Source: Actinomycetes bacterium (GTDB lineage: Bacteria > Actinomycetota > Actinomycetes > Actinomycetales > Microbacteriaceae). Taken from it: a stretch of 64,000 nt of DNA. Location of the stretch: assembly GCA_023431405.1 (NCBI GenBank), contig JAEYVZ010000101.1, positions 1 through 64,000 of the forward strand. Direction: 5' to 3'. The notes beneath the pieces were generated by a model. The model was not told the origin of the DNA. It saw only the letters and a program-made list of their open reading frames with translations, and made no database searches. Shown in pieces: positions 42,486 through 50,728 of the stretch; position 1 is the first letter of the stretch, and every line of letters begins with the position of its first letter. The translations under genes were made by a program, and so were the position numbers.

Positions 42486-43482
42486 GGGAGCGCATCCTCA
42501 GCAGGAGGGAGATGAAGACGGCCGAGCCGACGACACCGAGCACCATGGAGACCGGCACCTCGAACGGCATCCGCACCACCCTGCCGACGATGTCGCACAC
42601 GACGATGATCGTGACGCCCCCGAGGCACACCCAGGGGAGGTTCGCACGCAGGTTGTCACCGCGCCACATCGAGACGAGGTTGGGCACGATCAGCCCGAGG
42701 AAGGGGAGGAAGCCCACCACCACCGTCGTCACGCCGGTGGCCACCGCGACCAGCGCCGTGCCGAGCATGAGCACCCGCGGATAGTTCACCCCGAGCGATG
42801 TCGCGACGTCTTCGCCGAGGCTTGCCGCCGTGAGGCGGTCTGCCAGCAGCGCGACGAGCACGACGACGATCGCGACCGCCCACAGCGTCTCGTACCGCCC
42901 GCGCACGACGGAGGTGAAGCTCCCCATGAACCAGGTGCCGAGCATCTGGAGCGTGTTGGTGGTGACGGCGAGGTAGGTGGTGAACGCCGAGACGACGGCG
43001 CCGAGCATGATGCCGATGAGGGGCACCACAAGGGAGGAGCGCAGCACGATGCGGCGGAGGATCCCGAGGAAGATCATGGTGCCGACGAACGCCGCGGCGC
43101 TGGCGACGACCATCCGCACGGGGAGGGTCGACTGCGGCACGAGCACGACCACGAGGAGGAGTCCGAGCGCCGACCATTCGGCGGTGCCGGTGGTCGTCGG
43201 CTCGACGAAGCGGTTCTGGGTAAGGAGCTGCATCACGAGGCCCGACACGGCCATCGCGCAGCCCGCGAGCACGAGCGCGACGGTGCGGGGCACCCGGGTG
43301 ATCCAGAACATGTCTGCGCCGTGCGCGTCGGCACCGAGGTCGTACACGCCGACGAAGAGGGAGATGACGACGAGGGCGGCGACCGCCGTCGTCGCGGCAG
43401 GAAGCGCCAGGCGGCCGCGGAGGCGCAGCGGATGCCGGCGGCGGGACGCGGCGCGCGGGGATGCGGGAAGCGGGGAGGTCAT
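42478..43482 (-). CDS. Siderophore ABC transporter permease (FecCD family)
   Basis: A 334-residue permease with the conserved RVPRTVALVLAGCAMAVSGLVMQLL entry segment near residues 62-86 and the FLPFLGLIVPNLVSMW motif near 260. The ATG at 43482 is selected because longer reading adds only arginine-rich noise and would overlap the binding-protein gene. It has an eight-base overlap with the second permease. Confidence 0.9.
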   Translation of the reverse strand: MTSPLPASPRAASRRRHPLRLRGRLALPAATTAVAALVVISLFVGVYDLGADAHGADMFWITRVPRTVALVLAGCAMAVSGLVMQLLTQNRFVEPTTTGTAEWSALGLLLVVVLVPQSTLPVRMVVASAAAFVGTMIFLGILRRIVLRSSLVVPLIGIMLGAVVSAFTTYLAVTTNTLQMLGTWFMGSFTSVVRGRYETLWAVAIVVVLVALLADRLTAASLGEDVATSLGVNYPRVLMLGTALVAVATGVTTVVVGFLPFLGLIVPNLVSMWRGDNLRANLPWVCLGGVTIIVVCDIVGRVVRMPFEVPVSMVLGVVGSAVFISLLLRMRSHD

Positions 43483-43534
43483 GAGCGGAGGACGGCGGCG
43501 GGTGTCGGCCCGCCGCCGTCCGATTCGGTTCCGG

Positions 43535-44503
43535 TCAGCGGGCGGCCGAGAACGCGTCGGCGAGGTCGGTGTACAGCTGCGTGTAGCTCTGGATGCCCTC
43601 ATCGAGGTAGAAGCTGGGAGCGAGGTAGACGATCTGGCCCTTCTTCACGGCGGGCACGTTCTTCAGCGCTTCCGATCCTTCGATGAGCTCCTTGGCGGCG
43701 ACGTAGCCGTCTTCGCCGAACATCGCATCGCGGTCGAGCACGATGAGCCACTCGGGTGCGGCTGCGGCGATCGCCTCGACCGAGATGTCGTCTCCGTGCG
43801 AGGAGTCCTCCGCCTCCCGGTCGATCCCGGCAACGAGGTCGAGCGTCGGGAAGACCGAGCCCACTCCGCGCCCCTCGCCCGGCGCGGCGTAGGCGATCTC
43901 GCCTGCTGAGGTGATGAGGCCGACGACGGTGTCGGTGCCGTTGTAGGCCTCCGCCGCCGCGGTGACCGCGGCATCCAGCTCGTCGGCGAGGCGCTGCGCG
44001 TCGTCTTCACGGTCGAAGACCTGGCCGAGGATGGCGACCTGACGCTTGAGTTCGGAGATGTGATCTTCGCCGTCGCGGGGGCTCGTCTCGATGATCGCGG
44101 GCTGGATGTCTTTGAGGTCGTCGTAGAAGCTCGCGAAGCGGTATCCGCCGACGATGAGGTCGGGCTCCGCCTCGATGACCGCTTCGAGGTCGGGCTCCCG
44201 GTGAAGGCCCACATCGAGCACGTCGGCGCCGCCCGACAGCGAAGGCCACAGGTCGTACATGAGGGGCTTGGGGGCGGCGACGAGCGAGACACCCCAGTCG
44301 CTGAGGGTCTGGAACGTCGTGTTGTCGAGCGCCACGACCCGCTCGGGGTTCACCGGCACCTCGATGGCACCGTGGTTGTCGGTCACGGTGGTCGTCGCTT
44401 CTCCCGCGGGCGACCCCGTCGCGGCGGGGGTGGCCGCGCATCCGGCGAGCGAGAGGGCGGCGATCAGAGCGACGGATGCGGTGACCGAGCGGGTGGGACT
44501 CAT
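43535..44503 (-). CDS. Iron-siderophore substrate-binding lipoprotein
   Basis: A 322-residue class III binding protein. The signal peptide ends in the lipobox SLAGC (Cys near residue 22), and the two lobes show the fold's typical segments (VPVNPERVVALDNTTFQTLSD; EPDLIVGGYRFASFYDDLKDIQP). It captures ferric siderophore outside the membrane. AAGGAGGAACACGC precedes the ATG at 44503. An iron box lies about 100 bp upstream. Confidence 0.93.
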   Translation of the reverse strand: MSPTRSVTASVALIAALSLAGCAATPAATGSPAGEATTTVTDNHGAIEVPVNPERVVALDNTTFQTLSDWGVSLVAAPKPLMYDLWPSLSGGADVLDVGLHREPDLEAVIEAEPDLIVGGYRFASFYDDLKDIQPAIIETSPRDGEDHISELKRQVAILGQVFDREDDAQRLADELDAAVTAAAEAYNGTDTVVGLITSAGEIAYAAPGEGRGVGSVFPTLDLVAGIDREAEDSSHGDDISVEAIAAAAPEWLIVLDRDAMFGEDGYVAAKELIEGSEALKNVPAVKKGQIVYLAPSFYLDEGIQSYTQLYTDLADAFSAAR

Positions 44504-44601
44504 GCGTGTTCCTCCTTGGGGAAGGGCGCGGCCGGGCACGCCGAAGGGCGCGCTCAGCGCGTCGCCGGCGGGGTGAGGGCGACCTGGGCGCCCGGACGAA
44601 T

Positions 44602-44620
44602 GTAGGTTAGCCTAACCTTT
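44602..44620. promoter_or_regulatory. DtxR/IdeR iron box
   Basis: A 19-bp operator with core TAGGTTAGCCTAACCT, nearly identical to the DtxR/IdeR consensus TTAGGTTAGSCTAACCTAA. It lies in the divergent region between the siderophore-binding protein and the siderophore-interacting protein, so Fe2+-loaded IdeR/DtxR should repress both. The TAGCCT within it is 7 nt before the GTG at 44621 and may be the -10 element. Confidence 0.88.
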
Positions 44621-45481
44621 GTGAGCATCGTCAAATCCGCCTCGGCTGCCCCCTCGTCCGGCTCTGCCCGGACCTTCCAGCTGGAGCGCCGCCGCCTCGA
44701 CCTCCGCTTCCGTCTCGCGCGGCTCACCGAACGGCAATGGCTGACCCCCGGATACGTGCGGGTGCGCGTGGAGGGGAGCGACCTCCGGGCCACCGAGACC
44801 GACGACGGCATCCTGCCCGCCTTCGACTCCCCCGGGTCCGACGACCACCTCCGCGTCTTCTTCCCCGACGAGCCGCCCGCCGCCCTCGACGCGACGACGC
44901 TCGCCGCCCTCCGCGCCGCGCCGAGCCGCGAGTACACCCCCCTCGCCTGGAACTCCGACGACGGCTGGCTCGACCTCGAGTTCGCCCTGCACCCCGGCGA
45001 CGGCCCGGGGTCGACCTGGGCGGCGAGCGCCGACCTCGGCGCGGTGGTCGGCATCGGCGGCCCCCGCGGGTCGACGGTCATCACCGGACGCCCGGGCGGC
45101 TGGTTCCTCGCGGGCGATGAGACGGCCGTTCCGGCGATGCGGCGCTTCGCGCATCTGATGGATGCCGATGCCGTCGGCCGCATCCTGGTCGAGGTGCCCG
45201 GCACCCGGCACGAGATCGCCATCGATGCCCCGCCCGGGGTCACCGTGGAGCAGGTGCACCGCGCCGACGCCGCAGCAGGCGAGGCCCTGGCCGCGCGACT
45301 GGCGGCCCTCACCGCGCACGACCGGCCGGGCGGCGACGTCTTCGCCTTCATCGCCGCCGAGCAGGCCGTGGTGCGCCCGGGCCGGGAGCTGCTCCTCACC
45401 CGCTGGGGGCTCGATGCCGACCGCGTCGTCGTGAAGGGCTACTGGAAGCGCGGCGAGGCGGAGTATCACGCGCCCCACTGA
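44621..45481 (+). CDS. Siderophore-interacting protein (FAD-dependent ferric-siderophore reductase, ViuB/SIP type)
   Basis: A 286-residue flavoprotein: FAD-binding region with SREYTPLAWN (R-x-Y-T motif) near residues 103-112, the NAD(P)H domain with RPGGWFLAGDETAVPAMRRF and the C-terminal helix GYWKRGEAEYH. It reduces ferric siderophore in the cytoplasm to release iron. The GTG start abuts an iron box with no ribosome-binding site, suggesting a leaderless, IdeR-controlled transcript. Confidence 0.93.
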   Translation: MSIVKSASAAPSSGSARTFQLERRRLDLRFRLARLTERQWLTPGYVRVRVEGSDLRATETDDGILPAFDSPGSDDHLRVFFPDEPPAALDATTLAALRAAPSREYTPLAWNSDDGWLDLEFALHPGDGPGSTWAASADLGAVVGIGGPRGSTVITGRPGGWFLAGDETAVPAMRRFAHLMDADAVGRILVEVPGTRHEIAIDAPPGVTVEQVHRADAAAGEALAARLAALTAHDRPGGDVFAFIAAEQAVVRPGRELLLTRWGLDADRVVVKGYWKRGEAEYHAPH

Positions 45482-45514
45482 GAGCGGTCGCGCCGGGCGA
45501 TCAGCGCGGAACGA

Positions 45515-46345
45515 TCACATCTCCTCGTGCGTGTCGGGATCGCCGCCCCACAGGCGTCCGCGCTCGAGCCCGCTGATCGCGGCGACCTCGTCGTCGGTGA
45601 GGGAGAAATCGAACACGTCGGCGTTCTCGATCTGGCGTTGCGGGTCGGCCGACTTCGGGATCGGCGTGGAGCTCAGCTGCACGTGCCAGCGCAACACGAC
45701 CTGCGTCGGCGTCACGCCATGTGCGGCGGCGATGTCGGCGATGAGCTGCTCGCTCAGCAGCTCGCTGCGACGGGCGAGCGGACTCCAGCTCTCGGTGCGG
45801 ATGCCGTGCGCGGTGTGGAACGCGCGCAGCGCCTGCTGAGGGAAGTAGGGGTGCATCTCGACCTGGTTGACCGCAGGTGCGACGCCCGTCTCGTCGATGA
45901 GCCGCATGAGCATCGGCTCGGTGAAGTTCGAGACCCCGACCGATCCCACTTTTCCCTCGTCGCGCAGCGCCAGCATGGCCCGGTAGGTCTCGACGTACCT
46001 GCCGACGCTCGGGTTCGGCCAGTGGATGAGGTACAGGTCGATGCGGTCCAGACCGAGGCGCTGGAGAGACCCTTCGGCGCTTCGCACGGTCTCGTCGAAG
46101 CCGTGGTCGCGGCCGGGCACCTTGGTCGTCACGATCAGCTCGTCGCGGATGCCGGAACGACGCACCGCCTCGCCCACCTCGACCTCGTTCTCGTAGTTCA
46201 CGGCCGAGTCGAGGATGCGGTAGCCGTTCGCCACCGCGGCGACCATCGCCTCGACGCCCTCCGCGCCGCGGAGGTTGTAGGTGCCGAGACCGAGCTCGGG
46301 AAAACGCGTGCCGTCGTTGAGGGTGACGGTGGGAATCGTGACCAT
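45515..46345 (-). CDS. Aldo/keto reductase
   Basis: A 276-residue TIM-barrel NADPH oxidoreductase with the catalytic tetrad in place: Asp and Tyr in RILDSAVNYENEVEVG, Lys in VTTKVPG, His in LYLIHWPNPS. The cofactor segment near the end reads TPIPKSADPQRQIEN. The substrate is unknown; the family reduces small carbonyls. The leaderless ATG follows TAGCGT by 6 nt. Confidence 0.93.
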   Translation of the reverse strand: MVTIPTVTLNDGTRFPELGLGTYNLRGAEGVEAMVAAVANGYRILDSAVNYENEVEVGEAVRRSGIRDELIVTTKVPGRDHGFDETVRSAEGSLQRLGLDRIDLYLIHWPNPSVGRYVETYRAMLALRDEGKVGSVGVSNFTEPMLMRLIDETGVAPAVNQVEMHPYFPQQALRAFHTAHGIRTESWSPLARRSELLSEQLIADIAAAHGVTPTQVVLRWHVQLSSTPIPKSADPQRQIENADVFDFSLTDDEVAAISGLERGRLWGGDPDTHEEM

Positions 46346-46351
46346 GGCGCC

Positions 46352-46357
46352 ACGCTA
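46352..46357 (-). promoter_or_regulatory. -10 element (TAGCGT) for the aldo/keto reductase
   Basis: TAGCGT on the minus strand is 6 nt before the ATG, without a Shine-Dalgarno. Confidence 0.5.
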
Positions 46358-46395
46358 CGCCGCCGCGACCGCCCGTGCCACGCAGCGCGCAGCGC

Positions 46396-46425
46396 TTGAC
46401 CCGAGCAGGCCTGTCCCACTACGGT
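46396..46425 (+). promoter_or_regulatory. Promoter of the uORF-rtcB unit (TTGACC-N18-TACGGT)
   Basis: TTGACC (46396-46401) and TACGGT (46420-46425) are 18 bp apart, about 44 nt before the small ORF and 235 nt before rtcB. Confidence 0.5.
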
Positions 46426-46468
46426 GGCAAGGCTGTGCCGACCGGCACGGCATCCGAAGGGACACGAC

Positions 46469-46558
46469 ATGGACGCTCGCACACGCGACCTCCTGCAGCG
46501 GAAGACGGCTCAGCCGAACTTCCGCTACGAGTCGTACCCTCCGGCGCGCGCCGTCTGA
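46469..46558 (+). CDS. Upstream ORF of 29 codons ahead of rtcB
   Basis: ATG 46469 to TGA 46556-46558 encodes MDARTRDLLQRKTAQ... ending PPARAV, with GAAGG 8 nt upstream. It is followed 15 nt later by a terminator-like hairpin and then rtcB. I recognise no homologue. It may be a regulatory leader peptide, or a chance ORF. Confidence 0.4.
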   Translation: MDARTRDLLQRKTAQPNFRYESYPPARAV

Positions 46559-46573
46559 CACCGTTACCGTCAT

Positions 46574-46602
46574 ACGCCCCGCACCGCACAGGTCCGGGGC
46601 GT
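46574..46602 (+). terminator. Terminator-like hairpin between uORF and rtcB
   Basis: ACGCCCCG pairs with CGGGGCGT (8 bp, 13-nt loop) and is followed by TTCG. It lies inside the leader of rtcB and may act as an attenuator. Confidence 0.5.
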
Positions 46603-46659
46603 TTCGCATGTTCCTCTCCATGCGTGCTCTCCTCGGGCCCTCCACGAAGGAAAGGAACC

Positions 46660-47829
46660 ATGGAGAAGCTCTCGGACAGGCTGCTGTCGTGGGCGAGCAT
46701 CATCGACGAGAAGACCGTCGAACAGGCTCGCACCTCGTCACGCATGCCGTTCATCCACCCGCACCTGGCGCTCATGCCCGATGCGCACCTCGGGAAGGGG
46801 GCGACGGTCGGGTCGGTCATCCCGACCCTCGGCGCGATCATGCCGGCGGCCGTCGGTGTCGACATCGGCTGCGGGATGATCGCCGTGCGCACCCCGTTCA
46901 CGAAGGCGCAGCTGCTCTCACGCGACCTCATCGCGCTGCGGCAGCAGATCGAGCGCGCCGTTCCGCTGTCGGCCGGTCACGCGAACAACAAGATCGTCGC
47001 GACGGCCGAGCCGCGCATCGCCGAGCTGGAGGAGCTCGCCGAGGCGAACGGGTTCGACCCCGCCCGCTACGCCGGGCACTGGCGCAACCAGCTCGGATCG
47101 CTCGGGTCGGGCAACCACTTCATCGAGGTGTCGGTCGACGAGACCGACGCCGTCTGGATGTTCCTCCACTCGGGTTCGAGGGGTATCGGGAACAAGATCG
47201 CGATGCACCACATCGGCGTCGCCCAGCGGCTCGCGAAGAAGTGGTGGATCGACCTCCCCGACCGTGACCTCGCCTACCTCGTCGAGGGCACGGACGAGTT
47301 CGCCCGGTACATCGCCGAGCTCCGCTGGGCTCAGCACTTCGCGCTCCTCAACCGTGAGGAGATGATGGATCGGGTCGCGCGTCAGCTGTCGGAGACGATG
47401 GGCGAAGACATCGAAGAGCTCGAGCGCATCAACTGCCACCACAACTTCACCGAAAGCGAGACGCACTTCCGCAAGCGGGTGTGGGTGTCGCGCAAGGGCG
47501 CGATCCAGGCGGATGCCGGCAGGCCCGGCCTCATCCCCGGGTCGATGGGCACGGCGTCGTACGTGGTCACCGGCCTCGGCAACCCGCTGTCGCTGAACTC
47601 GTCGCCCCACGGCGCGGGCCGGGAGTACTCGCGGTCGGCGGCGCGGCGCACGTTCACGCACGAACAGCTGCGGGAGGCGATGCAGGGCATCGAGTTCCGC
47701 GACACCGACGCGTTCATCGACGAGATCCCGCAGGCGTACAAGCCGATCGACCGGGTCATGGCAGACGCCGCTGACCTCGTCGAGGTGCGTCACACGCTGC
47801 GTCAGCTCGTCAACGTGAAGGGCGACTGA
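46660..47829 (+). CDS. rtcB: RNA-splicing ligase RtcB family protein
   Basis: A 389-residue ligase that joins 2',3'-cyclic phosphate/3'-phosphate RNA ends to 5'-OH ends with GTP and Mn2+. Metal and catalytic motifs are present in order: PDAHLGKGATVG, GVDIGCGM (metal Cys), GSLGSGNHFIEV, HSGSRGIGN, PGSMGTASYVV and the guanylated His in SPHGAGREYSR. There is no archease or rtcA/rtcR gene nearby. AAGGAAAGGAACC precedes the ATG at 46660. Confidence 0.93.
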   Translation: MEKLSDRLLSWASIIDEKTVEQARTSSRMPFIHPHLALMPDAHLGKGATVGSVIPTLGAIMPAAVGVDIGCGMIAVRTPFTKAQLLSRDLIALRQQIERAVPLSAGHANNKIVATAEPRIAELEELAEANGFDPARYAGHWRNQLGSLGSGNHFIEVSVDETDAVWMFLHSGSRGIGNKIAMHHIGVAQRLAKKWWIDLPDRDLAYLVEGTDEFARYIAELRWAQHFALLNREEMMDRVARQLSETMGEDIEELERINCHHNFTESETHFRKRVWVSRKGAIQADAGRPGLIPGSMGTASYVVTGLGNPLSLNSSPHGAGREYSRSAARRTFTHEQLREAMQGIEFRDTDAFIDEIPQAYKPIDRVMADAADLVEVRHTLRQLVNVKGD

Positions 47830-47832
47830 CGG

Positions 47833-48648
47833 TCACCCGATCAGCTCGGAGATGACCGAGACGACGCCCGCCTCGGCGTTCGACGGAGCCCGGAAACGGG
47901 CCACCGCCGCGACGTCGGGGTGGGCGTCGGCCATCGCGTAGGAGTGCTCGGCCGCCTGCAGCATCTGCAGGTCGTTGAGGTAGTCGCCGAAGGCGGCGGT
48001 CTGCGCAGGAGTGATCCCGAGCGCCCGCTGCAGGCTGCGCAGGGCCACGCCCTTGTCGACGCCCTGGTTCATGATGTCGACCCAGTGCGGTCCCGACACC
48101 ACCACCTGGTGCGTGGCGGTCAGGTCGGCCAGAGCGGGCGCGGAATGCGTCTCACCCCCGCCGAAGTCGTAGATCGCGATCTTGAGCATCTGGTCGTCGA
48201 CCGACAGCAGGTCGCCGGTGACGGCGAGCGCACGGTAGTACTTCTCCACCTCGGCGACGAACACCGGATCGGTGTCTTCGATGTGCGCCGAACGCTTCCC
48301 GCACAGCACCACCCCGAGACGCATGCCGTCGGCATCCAGTGCCCGCAGGCGCCGCACGACGGATGCCACGAACCCGGGGTCGAGCGTGTCGGAGCTGACC
48401 TCGACGCCGTCGCGCACGACATACGCGCCGTTCTCGGCGATGTAGTCGAGACCGCCCGCATCGGCCTCGTGCCCGGCGAACATCGCCTGCAGCGTCGCGA
48501 GCTGTCGACCGCTCGCCGGGGCGAACGCGATGCCGCGTGCCGCGAGCTCCTGCAGCAGCGGCCACAGCCCGTCGGGAACGGTCCCGTCGGGTCGCAGGAG
48601 CGTGCCGTCCATGTCGACGGCGATGAGTCGGATGTCGGGCGCGGTCAT
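47833..48648 (-). CDS. HAD-superfamily Cof-type sugar phosphatase
   Basis: A 271-residue IIB-type HAD hydrolase: motif I AVDMDGTLLRPDG, motif II PASGR, cap domain in the middle and motif IV AFGDYLNDLQML. Cof proteins dephosphorylate sugar phosphates or flavin precursors; the substrate cannot be read. The ATG at 48648 begins the family N-terminus, with GGGAGGATGG upstream. Convergent with rtcB, 3 bp apart. Confidence 0.9.
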   Translation of the reverse strand: MTAPDIRLIAVDMDGTLLRPDGTVPDGLWPLLQELAARGIAFAPASGRQLATLQAMFAGHEADAGGLDYIAENGAYVVRDGVEVSSDTLDPGFVASVVRRLRALDADGMRLGVVLCGKRSAHIEDTDPVFVAEVEKYYRALAVTGDLLSVDDQMLKIAIYDFGGGETHSAPALADLTATHQVVVSGPHWVDIMNQGVDKGVALRSLQRALGITPAQTAAFGDYLNDLQMLQAAEHSYAMADAHPDVAAVARFRAPSNAEAGVVSVISELIG

Positions 48649-48743
48649 CGTTCCATCCTCCCCCACTCCCCTCCGGGGCTTTTCGGGATAACCCGAACAC
48701 AACCGTCCGGACATCTGGGCGGCGCCCGGGGCAGCCCCGGCCA

Positions 48744-48749
48744 TACCGT
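48744..48749 (+). promoter_or_regulatory. -10 element (TACCGT) for the NarL-type kinase
   Basis: TACCGT is 6 nt before the ATG at 48756. Confidence 0.5.
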
Positions 48750-48755
48750 GGAGAC

Positions 48756-50021
48756 ATGACCACAGCAGCACTCCCCGCGCGGCGTTCCCGCGTCGTGACG
48801 CACCTGGGCGCGATCGCCCAGCTGGCGGCGCTCGGCATCGCCGGAGCGGTCGCCTTCACGATCCTCATCACGCTCCTGAGCGTGGGCATCAGCCTCGTCC
48901 CCGCGCTCGGCATCGGGTTCCTCTTCCTCGTCGCCTTCGTCTACGCCATGTGGGCGACCTCCTGGATCGAGTACGAGCGCGTCGAGGGCCTCTACGGCTA
49001 CGGCCTCCCGCCGCTGCGGCTGCGCTCGAGCGGCCAGCCCGGCTTCGGCGGCTGGCTGCGCACCGTGTGGCGGCAGTTCACCGACGGATCGATGTGGCGC
49101 GGCATCGCCAGCGCCGGCATCGCCACCGTGATGGGCCTGTTCGTCCTGCCCGCCGTCGCCTGGCTCGTCGCCGGCGTCGGACTCCTCTTCTCGCCGCTCA
49201 CCGAATCAGCCCGGCTCCCGTGGGGCTCCATCGACGTCGACCCCGCCTGGGGCGTCGTGCTCGGCATCCTGAGCATCCTGGCAAGCGCCGCACTGCTGTT
49301 CGGCATCGCCCTGCTCCACGCCACGCTCACCCGCGCCATCCTCGTCCCCTCGCGGGAGGCGGCGCTCGCCGCCGAGGCACGCGTCGCAGGCGAGCAGCGC
49401 GCCGGTGCCGTGCGTGCGAGCGAAGTGGAGCGCACCCGGCTGGAACGCGACCTCCATGACGGCGTCCAGCCGAGGCTCGTGTCGGTGGGGATGACGCTCG
49501 GGCTCGCCCAGCAGAAGATCGACTCCGACCCGGATGCCGCAAAGGCGCTGATCGATGAGGCCCACACCTCGACGAAGGCGGCCATCACAGAGCTGCGGCA
49601 GCTCGCCCGCGGCATCCACGCCTCGGTGCTCGACGACCGCGGACTCGACGCCGCGCTCTCCGCCCTCGCCGCCCGCTCGCCGGTGCCCGTCACCCTCGAC
49701 GTGCGCCTCGACGGCCGCTGCAGCCGCACCGCCGAAGCGGCGATCTACTTCTCCATCGCCGAGTCGATCACCAACGCCGCCAAGCACTCGCGCGGCAGCG
49801 AATGCCGGGTGACCGTGCGGCGTCGCACCGACGAGACGACGGGCGCCGCGCAGCTCTGGGCGCGCGTCGAAGACAACGGCGTGGGAGGCGCCCGCGTGCT
49901 CCCCGGCGGCGGACTCGACGGCATCGTCAACCGCATCGTCGCTGCCGGCGGCACCAGCCGACTCGACAGCCCGGCCGGCGGCCCGACCGCCCTGGAGGTG
50001 AGCGTCCCGTGCGCATCCTGA
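48756..50021 (+). CDS. Sensor histidine kinase (NarL/DesK class)
   Basis: A 421-residue kinase with four transmembrane helices in the first 200 residues (pairs near 20-65 and 115-190, a DUF1707/PspC-like arrangement with no large outer domain), a HisKA_3 dimerisation helix with the phospho-His in RLERDLHDGVQPRLV and an ATPase with SIAESITNAAKHS and EDNGVGG. It probably senses a membrane state or an envelope stress. The response regulator overlaps its end by 13 bp. Confidence 0.9.
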   Translation: MTTAALPARRSRVVTHLGAIAQLAALGIAGAVAFTILITLLSVGISLVPALGIGFLFLVAFVYAMWATSWIEYERVEGLYGYGLPPLRLRSSGQPGFGGWLRTVWRQFTDGSMWRGIASAGIATVMGLFVLPAVAWLVAGVGLLFSPLTESARLPWGSIDVDPAWGVVLGILSILASAALLFGIALLHATLTRAILVPSREAALAAEARVAGEQRAGAVRASEVERTRLERDLHDGVQPRLVSVGMTLGLAQQKIDSDPDAAKALIDEAHTSTKAAITELRQLARGIHASVLDDRGLDAALSALAARSPVPVTLDVRLDGRCSRTAEAAIYFSIAESITNAAKHSRGSECRVTVRRRTDETTGAAQLWARVEDNGVGGARVLPGGGLDGIVNRIVAAGGTSRLDSPAGGPTALEVSVPCAS

Positions 50022-50728
50022 TCTGCGAAGACTCCGCCCTCCTGCGCGAAGGCCTCGTGCGCGTGCTCGACGACGCCGGGCACCAGGTGGTCGCGGCCCT
50101 GTCCGACGCCACCGACCTGGCGGACGTCACCGCCGCCACCTCGCCCGACCTGTGCATCCTCGACGTGCGGCTCCCGCCGACCTTCACCGACGAGGGCATC
50201 CGGGCGGCGCTCGCGCTGCGCGGCACCCACCCCGACCTTCCGGTGCTCGTGCTCAGCCAGTACGTCGAGGAACGGTACGCGAGCGACCTCATCACCTCGC
50301 ACGGCGCCGCCCTCGGCTACCTGCTGAAAGACCGCGTCGCCGACGTGCGCGACTTCCTCGATTCGATCGACCGCATCGGGGCGGGGGCCACCGTGCTCGA
50401 CCCCGAGGTGGTGGCCCAGCTGCTCACCCGCCGCTCACGCGATGAGCGGATGGCACGGCTCACCGACCGCGAGCGGACGGTGCTGGCGCTCATCGCAGAA
50501 GGAAAGAGCAACCAGGCGATCGCCCAGACCCTCTTCCTCAGCGAAGCCAGCGTGGAAAAGCACATCACCTCGCTCTTCCAGAAACTCGACCTCGAACCCG
50601 ACGAGCACGGCAACCGCCGCGTGCTCGCCGCCCTCGTGCACCTCGGCCACAGCGGCCCCGAGTACAGCGACGGCAAGCACAGCGGCCCGGAGCACAGCGG
50701 CGGAAACCAGAACGGAGCAGCCCGATGA
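50009..50728 (+). CDS. NarL/FixJ-type response regulator
   Basis: A 239-residue regulator: receiver with ICEDSALLREGL and phospho-Asp in CILDVRLPPTF, and a LuxR-type HTH (LTDRERTVLALIAEGKSNQAIAQTLFLSEASVEKHI). The GTG at 50009 is the family start. The C-terminus carries an extra 25-residue tail with a duplicated HSGPEYSDGK/HSGPEHSGG unit that is absent from typical members and ends at the overlap with the next gene. Confidence 0.92.
   Translation: MRILICEDSALLREGLVRVLDDAGHQVVAALSDATDLADVTAATSPDLCILDVRLPPTFTDEGIRAALALRGTHPDLPVLVLSQYVEERYASDLITSHGAALGYLLKDRVADVRDFLDSIDRIGAGATVLDPEVVAQLLTRRSRDERMARLTDRERTVLALIAEGKSNQAIAQTLFLSEASVEKHITSLFQKLDLEPDEHGNRRVLAALVHLGHSGPEYSDGKHSGPEHSGGNQNGAAR

Noticed and set aside
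46469..46558. A tRNA-like or pseudo-tRNA upstream of rtcB
   Set aside because: I tried to fit acceptor, D, anticodon and T arms to TACGAGTC; the stems do not close, so I kept only the small ORF.
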